Source: JABIKK01 sp964622835
GTDB taxonomy: Archaea > Nanobdellota > Nanobdellia > SCGC-AAA011-G17 > UBA489
Direction of reading: 5' to 3'
DNA length: 64,000 nt
Assembly (NCBI GenBank): GCA_964622835.1
Contig: CAZUSA010000001.1
Coordinates: 229,498 to 293,497 of the forward strand
The translations under genes and the position numbers were made by a program. Of the stretch, positions 7,824-16,193 are shown piece after piece. The number at the start of each line of letters is the position of its first letter. Positions within the stretch are counted from its first letter, which is position 1. The notes under the pieces were generated by a model, which saw only the letters and a program-made list of their open reading frames with translations, was not told the origin of the DNA and made no database searches.

Positions 7824-10459
7824 GGTGTTTTTTTTGCAGGTATTTTTTTTACGGGTTTTTTTGGTGTGAAGACTGCATTTATTTGCAGTTGTGTCCATCC
7901 TTGTTTCAAAAGAATATCTTTAACTTTTTGTGCTTGTGTGCCTGTGGCTAATGCTTTAGTAACGTAATCGCGAAGTGCTTTTTCATCTTTGGGTGTTGCA
8001 AACAAGGGTTTTTTCTCTGTCGTTCCTTTTGTTACTGGTTTTGTCCCATTACGTTTTTTCATAAATTTAAAGTATAATCCAATACCCACAATAAGTAGTA
8101 CACCGATCAAGAAGACAATACCTATGCTTGTCCAATCAACTTTCTTTGCACAATCTTCTGGACACGTATTTTCATCTTCTAAGTAAAACTTGACACCATC
8201 TACTTCAAGGACTGCACATTTATTATCACCGCAAACAGGAACGGTTTCATAGTTAGATGTAACAACACCACTCTTTGGTATGAGTATTGTTTTTAATTCG
8301 TTGAGTGCGGGAGCAACATTATCTTGGACAAAGTAGGTGAATGTTGTTCCACCAACACTTGTTACGTCTGTTCTAAAGAGGGCAACATTTGTTACTGGTG
8401 TTAATAAGGTAAAGCCTGTTTCGAAGGAAGCTTCGGTTGTAGGATTGGCAACAACAGCTTTTGGAACAATTTCATAGACGTAATAGTTACTTCCTTGTCC
8501 TGCTATTGTCTTTTCAATAAGTGTTCCTTTAATGATTGTTCCATCAAACAATGTTATGATAATATAGCGTGCACGCCCAGTTACTTTGAATGATGCTTGA
8601 TGATGATACGCAGCAGTTTGGGCTTCAGCACCACCAGCAACAATACCATCATGAATATCGCTAACGGTAGGTATAATGTGGTCGGTAAGGTCTCCTTGGA
8701 CAACAATACTACTAGGAACGGTTTGCATGACAGCATCAAGGTCACTTGAAAGCGTATTTGTAAAGGCAGACATTGCTGTAGCGTTTGTTGCTGCAAGACT
8801 ATTTGCCGTGGCAGCATAGGAATTAAGACTTGCTAATGCTGAGGAAACAGGACTGGCAAAGTTGAAGTGTTGTAAGATATCACCATAGTTTTGTTGTTGG
8901 TTTTGTAAAAATAATTTATATTCTGTTATGAGTGCTTGCGCACTAGTAATATTAAGTGTTTGATTTCCTCCAAGCGCTAAATTAGGAACAATAATAACTT
9001 CTGTCGAATCACTTGATCCTGTTGATAAACTAAGAGTAAGGTTATATTCTGTTGTTGCTGTTTCTAATGGTGCGTAAAAAGAAAATCCTTCTGTTGTTAA
9101 AGGTAAAACAACATTATCTGATAAACCTGTTAAAGAAATATCATCAATGGTGTGTATTATTCCTTCACTTCCGGTTAAGGCCATGTAAAAATCATTTTTT
9201 GTTTTAGTAACACCGCTTGTTGTGTATTCGAGAGCCATATTTTGTAGAGAAACAACACCACCAGTATCACTGCTTAAACGAACGGGAACAATACATCCTC
9301 CTTGAGCTACAGGAAGACAATTTTTTATCTCTGTATTAACATTGTCAATAAATGCTTGATAGGTGTTAACCAGGCCTGACATAAAGTTTGCATTGGTATT
9401 TTCTAATGTTTCTGTGTAGGTGCCGCCTTTTACTTTAATAAAAAAGTCATCATTAGTGTAGGCTGTACAATCATATTTGTCACCAGCCTCTGAACAAATA
9501 AATGCAGATGTTGGCCCTCCTTCTTCTACTTGGAGTTCTGCTTGTGTTGTTGTACCATCTCCATCAGCAACATTTGAAAGACATGCAAGGAAGTTGCCTT
9601 CAAGAGCATAGCCTAGTTGCATAGGACAGGAAACTTCTACAAATGCATCAGTAGTGGAAGACGTAAGGGAACAACTATACTGACCACCAACAGCTTTACA
9701 AGAAGTTGCACTGGTAAGACAACTAAAGGTTTCAAGTTGCAAGATTGTTGCTTCCATATCCGCACCAACGCCACTATCATTGAACTGTGCAGTAAGTTCA
9801 ACATCCCGTGTATAGGGGAAGGCCATGTCCATGCAATAGTATGTTCGACTTGCAGCTGGTTCATCAAGGATGGCAATGCTACTGTCTGCTTGTTCTGTTA
9901 ATGTTGCTGGTAGAGTATAGGCACTTTCAAATCCAAGGAAGTTTCCAAAGTATTGCCATTCAATAATACCATCATCCCCAATATCTAAGGATGGTAATGT
10001 GGGTGAGGGTGTTCCAAATCCTGCAATGGTAAAGTCTAAACTGGAAAGGGTATCTGTTGCTGTATCGACACGTAAGTAAAAGAGTTGACTTCCTGAATCA
10101 TTGAAAGGAAAATTTCCTGTTGTTGTAGGAAGTGATGGTGTTACTGTACCTCCGCTTGTATCATATGTAATATTTTGTATCATCAGTAAGTGTGTAAGTA
10201 AGACTGATGTAGTGATACCGTCAAGATCAAAGGTAAGGGAAAGATCTGTTGATAATGTGTCAGAAATTTCAAGTTCAATATCAAAAAGAAAGGGCGAACC
10301 AGAGATAAACGTGGGCATTACTGTGCCATTAGTAGTATTATCATAGGGCAAATCAAAGGAAATATCTGTTATTGGTATCACAGGACTTTCTGCTGCTACA
10401 AACACCAGACCAATAAGTAATCCAATGAGGAGAACGAATGTAAAACGTCTATGAATCAT
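7820..10459 (-). CDS. Large membrane-anchored surface protein with CPEDC motif
   Basis: An 879-residue protein with a signal peptide (residues 1-23), a long extracellular beta-rich region with many Thr/Ser and sequons, several Cys pairs, a CGDNKC...ENTCPEDC motif close to the membrane, and a C-terminal membrane segment (IGIVFLIGVLLIVGIGLYF). It ends in a cytosolic tail of roughly 80 residues that is rich in Lys. The tail resembles a small helical UBA/CUE-like segment (VTKALATGTQAQKVKDILL...GWTQLQINAVF), which also occurs at the end of other archaeal surface proteins. I do not recognise the extracellular domain. It shares the CPEDC plus membrane-tail arrangement with the next gene, which overlaps it by 4 nt, so the two are co-expressed and may form a surface complex. 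Confidence 0.82.
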   Translation of the reverse strand: MIHRRFTFVLLIGLLIGLVFVAAESPVIPITDISFDLPYDNTTNGTVMPTFISGSPFLFDIELEISDTLSTDLSLTFDLDGITTSVLLTHLLMIQNITYDTSGGTVTPSLPTTTGNFPFNDSGSQLFYLRVDTATDTLSSLDFTIAGFGTPSPTLPSLDIGDDGIIEWQYFGNFLGFESAYTLPATLTEQADSSIAILDEPAASRTYYCMDMAFPYTRDVELTAQFNDSGVGADMEATILQLETFSCLTSATSCKAVGGQYSCSLTSSTTDAFVEVSCPMQLGYALEGNFLACLSNVADGDGTTTQAELQVEEGGPTSAFICSEAGDKYDCTAYTNDDFFIKVKGGTYTETLENTNANFMSGLVNTYQAFIDNVNTEIKNCLPVAQGGCIVPVRLSSDTGGVVSLQNMALEYTTSGVTKTKNDFYMALTGSEGIIHTIDDISLTGLSDNVVLPLTTEGFSFYAPLETATTEYNLTLSLSTGSSDSTEVIIVPNLALGGNQTLNITSAQALITEYKLFLQNQQQNYGDILQHFNFASPVSSALASLNSYAATANSLAATNATAMSAFTNTLSSDLDAVMQTVPSSIVVQGDLTDHIIPTVSDIHDGIVAGGAEAQTAAYHHQASFKVTGRARYIIITLFDGTIIKGTLIEKTIAGQGSNYYVYEIVPKAVVANPTTEASFETGFTLLTPVTNVALFRTDVTSVGGTTFTYFVQDNVAPALNELKTILIPKSGVVTSNYETVPVCGDNKCAVLEVDGVKFYLEDENTCPEDCAKKVDWTSIGIVFLIGVLLIVGIGLYFKFMKKRNGTKPVTKGTTEKKPLFATPKDEKALRDYVTKALATGTQAQKVKDILLKQGWTQLQINAVFTPKKPVKKIPAKKTP

Positions 10460-10584
10460 GAATCCCTCTTTTTATAGCACACTGTACCAACACCAATCCA
10501 AAAGCCCTTTTTAAACTATTTAAAAGTATTGTCCAAAAGAAGCGAACACAAAGGTTTTTAATGCGTTAAACAGGGTGTGCAGTC
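10460..10584. promoter_or_regulatory. Divergent promoter region, surface-protein operon and secFD
   Basis: For the plus strand, GGTTTTTAATG (10553-10562) is centred about 26 nt before the secF ATG, predicting a leaderless mRNA. For the minus strand, the AT-rich block CTTTTTAAACTATTTAAAAG (10507-10526) would give a leader of about 25 nt for the gene starting at 10459, with a GAGGG Shine-Dalgarno-like site a few bases before its ATG. Confidence 0.5.
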
Positions 10585-11472
10585 ATGCAAGAAACGATAA
10601 AACGTCTGTTAGAAGATCGTCCAAAACAGATGATGATTATACCTATTGTACTCATGCTTCTTGCTCTTGGCTTTCTTTTAAGCGTTCAAAGTTCAACGGG
10701 TGAGTTAATACAGAAAGATGTTTCATTAAGTGGTGGTATGACGTTAACCGTGTACACTGATAATACAATTAATCTTGAAACATTACAAAGTAGTTTACAA
10801 GAGCATTTTGAGGAAGTTGTTATTCGAGCGTTATCCGAATTTGGTACTGATCGTACGATTGGGTTTGTTATTGAAACAAGTGCAATGGATGAAGAGACCA
10901 TGCGTTCAACAGTTCAAGAAAGTACAGGTATTATTTTAACGGAAGAGAACATGTCTATTGAAGTTGTCGGTTCTTCTTTGGGTGAATCCTTTTATGACCA
11001 GATGGTTCGTGCATTAGTGTTTGCTTTTATTTTTATGTCAGCAGCTATTTTTATTACATTTAGAAAGTGGGCACCTTCATTGGCTGTTGTTATTGTTGCT
11101 TTAGGTGATTTAGCAATTACTGTTGCTATTTTAAACATCATGGATGTTCGTATTTCTTCTGCTGGTATTGCTGCATTATTATTACTTATGGGATATTCTA
11201 TTGATACAGATGTATTATTAACAACGCGTATACTGAAACGTCGTCAAGGAACTATTTTTGATGGTGTGTGGAGTTCTATGAAAACGGGATTAACCATGAC
11301 TGCTACAACGATTGCTGCATTATTTGTTGCATATCTTGTTTCTTCTTCATTAGTATTAAAACAAATGTTTATGATTATTATGATTGGACTGTTAGTTGAT
11401 ATTATCTTAACGTATTTGTTCAATGCACCGTTTTTGGCATTGTATGCGAAGAAGCAGGAGAGTGGCAAGTAA
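10585..11472 (+). CDS. secF: Protein-export membrane protein SecF
   Basis: A 295-residue SecF with the expected architecture: first membrane segment (about 17-34), an extracellular loop domain with SLSGGMTLTVYT (47-58), then five further membrane segments. The conserved LGDL (173-176) and GYSIDTDVLLTTRI (203-216) motifs of the RND-type SecF core are present. It works with SecD to pull translocated proteins from SecYE using the ion gradient. Archaeal genomes commonly carry secF before secD as here. SecD starts 1 nt after its stop. Placed among surface-protein genes, it probably supports their export. Confidence 0.93.
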   Translation: MQETIKRLLEDRPKQMMIIPIVLMLLALGFLLSVQSSTGELIQKDVSLSGGMTLTVYTDNTINLETLQSSLQEHFEEVVIRALSEFGTDRTIGFVIETSAMDEETMRSTVQESTGIILTEENMSIEVVGSSLGESFYDQMVRALVFAFIFMSAAIFITFRKWAPSLAVVIVALGDLAITVAILNIMDVRISSAGIAALLLLMGYSIDTDVLLTTRILKRRQGTIFDGVWSSMKTGLTMTATTIAALFVAYLVSSSLVLKQMFMIIMIGLLVDIILTYLFNAPFLALYAKKQESGK

Positions 11473-11473
11473 C

Positions 11474-13207
11474 ATGGCTAAACTATTCAGTGCACGTGTA
11501 TGGATTTTGATTGCTTTCTTATTTTTATCATTATTAGCTATTGATCCCTCACCGTTAGCTGCTGGTGTAGATGTAAAAAGCGTTGAATCTGGAAAGGATG
11601 CTGCTATTCAAGGTATTGGTGTTGGGGAGAAAATTGAAAAGATTAATGGCGTTACTATAGGTGATTTGACGGATTTTAAAGAGGCCATAGATAAGTTAAT
11701 ACCCAAATCACAAGAGATTACTGTTGGCACATCAGCAGGAACAATATCATATGAAATTACCACAGCAGTAGGGTTTAGTATTGGAACAAATAAAACAATC
11801 ATTGCAGTAGAGGACTTTGCTAATGTTGAACAGGGTGCTATTCTTGAACATATTAATAATGAACCTATTGATGGTATTGAATCATTAACCAAAGTTGAAA
11901 AAACATTAATTGAACGAACGAAAGTAACGATTATAACGGATGAAGCAGAATATATTTTCTTATCAACAGGAGATTTAGGTATCATAGCTGAGACTGCACA
12001 AACAAGTAATATTGAAAAAGGATTAGAATTACAAGGTGGAACACGTGTATTACTCAAACCAATTTCTGAAAACGAAGTAACCTTAGAAGATATTACAAAT
12101 ATTATTGATGTTATGAATAAGCGTATGAATGTGTATGGTCTTGCAGATATTAAAATTCGTTCAGCAAAAGATTTAGATGGTGAATGGTTTATTCTTGTTG
12201 AAGTTGCTGGTGCAACACGTGAAGAAGTGCGTGAACTTATTTCAAAACAAGGTGTCTTCGAAGCAAAGATTGGTGAAGATATTGTTTTCGAAGGTGGAAA
12301 ACGTGACGTCCCCTATGTGTGTCGTGACGATGGTTCATGTGCAGTTATTGAATCATGTAATGAACAGTCTGGAAGTGCACAATGTCAATTCCGTTTTGCT
12401 ATTACATTATCACCTGAAGCAGCAAAAAAACATGCAGTTATTACGGGTGCTCTTGAAGTAAATTATTCAGGAACAAATAGTTATTTATCAAAACCTCTTG
12501 ATTTGTATCTTGATGGCACATTAGTTGATAGTTTATTCATTTCTGCTGATCTGCAAGGGAAGGAAGCAACGCAGATTTCTATTTCAGGACCTGGATATGG
12601 TATTACTGAACAAGATGCGTATACAGATGCTATTGCAAGTATGAATAATCTCCAGACGATTTTAATTACTGGTTCATTACCCTTACAGTTAGAAATCGTA
12701 AAGATTGATACGATCAGTCCCGCTATGGGTAAAGAGTTCATTAATAATGCTATAACGGCTGGTTTACTGTCTATTCTTGTTGTCGCCTTAGTTATTTTTA
12801 TTCGGTATAGACAATGGAAAATTGTTTTACCAGTTATTATTACAAGTATTTCTGAAGTAGTTATTATTTTAGGGTTTGCTGCTTTCGCACGATGGAATTT
12901 AGATCTTGCTGCCATTGCAGGAATTATTGCTGCTGTAGGAACCGGTGTTGATGATCAAATTGTTATTACAGATGAAGTATTGCAATCTCGCGAACACCAA
13001 ATGAATTGGAAAGAAAAGATTAAACGTGCATTCTTTATTATTTTTAGTGCATATGCAACAACAGTTGTTGCTATGTTCCCCTTAATGTTTGCAGGTGCAG
13101 GATTAATCAAAGGTTTTGCATTAACAACAATCACCGGTATTACTATTGGCGTCTTCATTACACGTCCTGCGTTTGCTGCAATGATTGAAAAACTATTAAA
13201 AAAATGA
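11474..13207 (+). CDS. secD: Protein-export membrane protein SecD
   Basis: A 577-residue SecD. It has an N-terminal membrane segment (residues 2-20), a large extracellular region that includes a PDZ-like half (DVKSVESGKDAAIQGIGVGE and the IxxINxxPI-type loop) and the P1-type LQGGTRVLL motif, then a second Cys-containing lobe and five C-terminal membrane segments with GVDDQIVITDE (about 491-501). The start is ATG 11474, just after the secF stop; a longer frame from 11423 would overlap secF by about 50 nt and lacks a signal. The extra PDZ-like insertion is longer than in bacterial SecD but fits archaeal members. The next gene overlaps by ATGA. Confidence 0.92.
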   Translation: MAKLFSARVWILIAFLFLSLLAIDPSPLAAGVDVKSVESGKDAAIQGIGVGEKIEKINGVTIGDLTDFKEAIDKLIPKSQEITVGTSAGTISYEITTAVGFSIGTNKTIIAVEDFANVEQGAILEHINNEPIDGIESLTKVEKTLIERTKVTIITDEAEYIFLSTGDLGIIAETAQTSNIEKGLELQGGTRVLLKPISENEVTLEDITNIIDVMNKRMNVYGLADIKIRSAKDLDGEWFILVEVAGATREEVRELISKQGVFEAKIGEDIVFEGGKRDVPYVCRDDGSCAVIESCNEQSGSAQCQFRFAITLSPEAAKKHAVITGALEVNYSGTNSYLSKPLDLYLDGTLVDSLFISADLQGKEATQISISGPGYGITEQDAYTDAIASMNNLQTILITGSLPLQLEIVKIDTISPAMGKEFINNAITAGLLSILVVALVIFIRYRQWKIVLPVIITSISEVVIILGFAAFARWNLDLAAIAGIIAAVGTGVDDQIVITDEVLQSREHQMNWKEKIKRAFFIIFSAYATTVVAMFPLMFAGAGLIKGFALTTITGITIGVFITRPAFAAMIEKLLKK

Positions 13208-13647
13208 ATATTTCCATACATTTCATAACATCAATAATGATTACTATTGGCCTTTTTCCTTGGATTGGTTGGCATAGTTTGTGGGCGATAGTTGGCGGAT
13301 ATCTTATTGATGCAGATCATGTATTGTGGACTGGTTACAAAAAAGGTATTTATTCTATAAAAAAATCATATTACCATCATCTTGATAGAAAAAAGAAGAA
13401 AGGGTATGAAAAAGGTGTCTTACATATTTTCCATACCGTTGAATTTGTTCTTTGGATGGTTGCTATGAGTTACTTGATGTATGTTTTTCAAGAACGTTGG
13501 ATGTTCTACATGTTTGCTATAACACTGTTAGGCATGATTGTTCATTTAACGTTGGATTTCACACAACTCATCCATGATAAAACACTGGATGCCCGTGCAA
13601 TATCGTGGTATTGTTGGTCTCAAAAAAAGGCAAGAAAAGGTTTATAA
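13204..13647 (+). CDS. Small membrane protein, possible YdjM-like metal-dependent hydrolase
   Basis: A 147-residue protein with about four membrane segments. His and Asp residues recur near membrane boundaries: DADH (about 36-39), HTVE (about 79-82) and HLTLDFTQLIHD (about 114-125). This pattern resembles the membrane-bound YdjM/'metal-dependent hydrolase' family, but the match is weak. The ATG overlaps the SecD stop (ATGA), so it is co-translated with the export genes. The TATA box of the next glycosyltransferase gene lies inside its last codons. Confidence 0.7.
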   Translation: MNISIHFITSIMITIGLFPWIGWHSLWAIVGGYLIDADHVLWTGYKKGIYSIKKSYYHHLDRKKKKGYEKGVLHIFHTVEFVLWMVAMSYLMYVFQERWMFYMFAITLLGMIVHLTLDFTQLIHDKTLDARAISWYCWSQKKARKGL

Positions 13648-13648
13648 G
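13641..13648 (+). promoter_or_regulatory. TATA box for the glycosyltransferase at 13670
   Basis: TTTATAAG, centred 26 nt before ATG 13670, lies within the 3' end of the preceding gene and predicts a leaderless mRNA. This supports the internal start over the longer frame from 13574. Confidence 0.6.
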
Positions 13649-13669
13649 CCACCTACACGGGCTAAGACG

Positions 13670-14605
13670 ATGAAAAAGATTAGTATCGGAAGTCCAAAGA
13701 AAGAACCTGTTGCTTCGGTTGTTCTTTGTGTGTATAATGAAGAAAATTATCTTGATGATAGTTTATTGAGTCTTAAAGAACAATCATTTACTGATTTTGA
13801 AGTTGTTGTTGTTGACGACGGAAGTACGGATAAAACGCTTGATGTTGCAAATAAATACGATGTACGTATTGTTCAACAAAAGCATGACGGTCTTGGTGCT
13901 GCACGAAATAATGGTGTAAAAAATGCCAAAGGTAAAATTGTATTGTTCCTTGATGCAGATATGACCTTTGATAAAAACTATATTAAACAATTAATAAAAC
14001 CTATTCAAGAAAATAAAACAAGTGGTACAACACATGGAAAAGAACATGCTAATAATTTACAAAACCCTTGGGCAAGATGTTGGGGAAGAGTAAGGATTGA
14101 TCCGTCTATATCTACACGAACGCCAAAAAATTATCGTGCAATAAAACGTTCTGCATTTTTAAAATCTAAAGGGTTTGATTCATCATGGGGGTATGCTGAT
14201 GATCAAAGTTTAACAGCACAGGTTGGTCCTGCATTAATTGTTAATGATGCACAGTGCTATCATCAAAATCCTTCATCATTACAAGAAACATATTTGCAAG
14301 CACGGTGGATTGGTGGTTCTACAAATAAAAAATATGTAAAACTTCTTCTAACATTGTTTAGCATAGGCATTATTTTTGGGATAACAAGTTGGATAATGGG
14401 TCTTGCTGCAACAGCAGTACGATATGGTTTGATACTAAGTGGAATTATGTTCATTGTCTTTGTTATATTTATGACGCAAAAAACAATACGTCGTGAAAAG
14501 GATTGGGGTCTTTTATTTATTTACCCTGGATTTCTTTGTGTTCGCGTAATTGCAACATTGCATGGTATTTTACGTCAATTAGGCAAAAAGAGCCATTTAC
14601 AGTAA
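13670..14605 (+). CDS. Family 2 glycosyltransferase with C-terminal membrane segments
   Basis: A 311-residue GT-A inverting glycosyltransferase. Features: VASVVLCVYNEENYL near the N-terminus, the nucleotide-binding DDGSTDKT motif, the metal-binding DADMTFD motif, and a later GYADDQSL acidic motif typical of the acceptor/catalytic base region. Two membrane segments follow (about 226-262). It is likely to add a sugar to a lipid-linked or surface glycan on the cytosolic face. It opens the glycan island. The ATG 13670 is chosen from the TATA spacing; a longer frame would overlap the upstream gene by 74 nt. Confidence 0.85.
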   Translation: MKKISIGSPKKEPVASVVLCVYNEENYLDDSLLSLKEQSFTDFEVVVVDDGSTDKTLDVANKYDVRIVQQKHDGLGAARNNGVKNAKGKIVLFLDADMTFDKNYIKQLIKPIQENKTSGTTHGKEHANNLQNPWARCWGRVRIDPSISTRTPKNYRAIKRSAFLKSKGFDSSWGYADDQSLTAQVGPALIVNDAQCYHQNPSSLQETYLQARWIGGSTNKKYVKLLLTLFSIGIIFGITSWIMGLAATAVRYGLILSGIMFIVFVIFMTQKTIRREKDWGLLFIYPGFLCVRVIATLHGILRQLGKKSHLQ

Positions 14606-14619
14606 ATATGAAGGGAATC

Positions 14620-14628
14620 CTTATAAAT
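14620..14628 (+). promoter_or_regulatory. TATA box for the radical SAM gene at 14649
   Basis: CTTATAAAT is centred 25-26 nt before the ATG at 14649, so a leaderless mRNA is predicted. Confidence 0.6.
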
Positions 14629-14648
14629 CTCAAAACATAGGTGCAACC

Positions 14649-16193
14649 ATGGCAAAACCAAGAGTATTATTGATTAATCCACCTAAAATACGGCGTAGTG
14701 GGTCGGGGTACATCTCCGAAATAGTAGATATCGGTGTACCTATTGGTTTGTTAGGAATTGCTTCGTTTGTAGAAAAGAGTGATATACATGTAAAAGTTGT
14801 TGATTGTGTTGGTGATCCAAAAGCCGAAGCACTGAATGTAACTGAGAAAGATGGTTCTGAAGTATTAATGTATAGTATTACTGAAAAAGATTTTAATGAG
14901 CGCGTTAAAGACTTTAATCCTGATGTTGTAGGTATTTCTGGTCAATTTGTGAGCCAGTATAATGAGGTTATTTGGACGACTGAAAAAATAAAAAAATTAT
15001 TGCCTAATGTTAAAATTGTTGTTGGTGGTTCTTTTTTACATCGCGATTTGCTTACTAAACTTGAAAAGATCCCTTCTATTGATATTTGTGCATTCGGTGA
15101 AGGCGAACATACAATGGTTGATATTACCAAAGCAATTACCAATAAAACACCTTTAAGTGGAGTACGTGGTATTGCTTGGAAGGATGAAAAGGGTAAAGCA
15201 CATTCGACAGAAAAGAGACCCTTCATTTATGATTTGGATACGTTACCATTACCTGCTTATCATTTAGTTGATATGGATTTTTATTTAGATTTACCGAAGA
15301 AAGGATTTTATAATCGTGTTAAAGATACGAAACGAACCATTACGTTTATTACTTCAAGAGGATGTCCTGAACAGTGTTGTTTTTGTTCTGTTCCACGCGT
15401 GAGTGGAAGTGTATGGAGAAGAAATTCTGTGAATTATGTGCTTAAACATATGAAAGTTCTTGTTGATACCTATGGTGTTGAGCGACTACATATTGAAGAT
15501 GATAATTTCACATTAGATATGAAGCGAGCAAGAGAGATCTTTGAAGGTATGATTAAACAGGGTATTAAGGTTGAATGGGACACATTAAATGGTGTTCGTG
15601 CTGATCGTTTAGATGAGGATATGCTTACCAAGATGAAAAAATCTGGTTGTGTTAAAGTGTGTATTTCTCCTGAAGTTGGTAATCAAAAGATTCTTGACGA
15701 GGTTATTAATAAACGTCTTGACCTTAAAGATGTTGAAAAGACTGCACGGTTGTGTAAAAAGATTGGATTGCCATTACAAGCATATTTTATTATTGGTTTT
15801 CCTGGTGAAACAAAAGAAACTATTAAGGAGACAGTGTTATTTGCTAAGAAGTTAAGTAAAAAATATGATGTTATCGTAAGCGGTGCATTACGTGCCACAC
15901 CATTTTATGGCACTCCATTGTATAAGACTGCAAAAGAAAAAGGATTTTTGAAAGAACCAGATCCAACAGAATTTGATAAGAGTCTTGCTGGAAGTGCTGG
16001 CCTTATTGAAACGGATGAATTTGATGAAGCATATTTGGATAAAGTAAACAAACATTTGATTCGTGCAAGTTATTATTACTCTGCAAAGAGATATCTTAAG
16101 AATCCTAAAAAATTAGTAAGACGATTTAGAAATCCATATCTTATTGCTTCAACAATAAAACGATTTATTAAAGGTAATAGAGAGCTAATTTAA
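14649..16193 (+). CDS. B12-binding-domain radical SAM protein
   Basis: A 514-residue enzyme of the COG1032 type. Residues 1-165 form a cobalamin-binding-like Rossmann domain (LINPPK near the start, PDVVGISGQF, VVGGSF). The radical SAM core follows with the cluster motif CxxxCxxC at Cys239, Cys243 and Cys246, and further TIM-barrel motifs (LHIEDDNFTLD; FIIGFPGETKE). This class methylates or rearranges unactivated carbons, often in lipids, antibiotics or glycans; the substrate here cannot be read from sequence. It is one of three paralogues inside the island, each alone at a different place. Its stop codon overlaps the convergent aglB stop by 3 nt. Confidence 0.88.
   Translation: MAKPRVLLINPPKIRRSGSGYISEIVDIGVPIGLLGIASFVEKSDIHVKVVDCVGDPKAEALNVTEKDGSEVLMYSITEKDFNERVKDFNPDVVGISGQFVSQYNEVIWTTEKIKKLLPNVKIVVGGSFLHRDLLTKLEKIPSIDICAFGEGEHTMVDITKAITNKTPLSGVRGIAWKDEKGKAHSTEKRPFIYDLDTLPLPAYHLVDMDFYLDLPKKGFYNRVKDTKRTITFITSRGCPEQCCFCSVPRVSGSVWRRNSVNYVLKHMKVLVDTYGVERLHIEDDNFTLDMKRAREIFEGMIKQGIKVEWDTLNGVRADRLDEDMLTKMKKSGCVKVCISPEVGNQKILDEVINKRLDLKDVEKTARLCKKIGLPLQAYFIIGFPGETKETIKETVLFAKKLSKKYDVIVSGALRATPFYGTPLYKTAKEKGFLKEPDPTEFDKSLAGSAGLIETDEFDEAYLDKVNKHLIRASYYYSAKRYLKNPKKLVRRFRNPYLIASTIKRFIKGNRELI

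Noticed and set aside
11423..11473. Longer N-terminus for SecD starting at 11423
   Set aside because: It would overlap secF by about 50 nt and place a basic non-family segment before the membrane start at ATG 11474.
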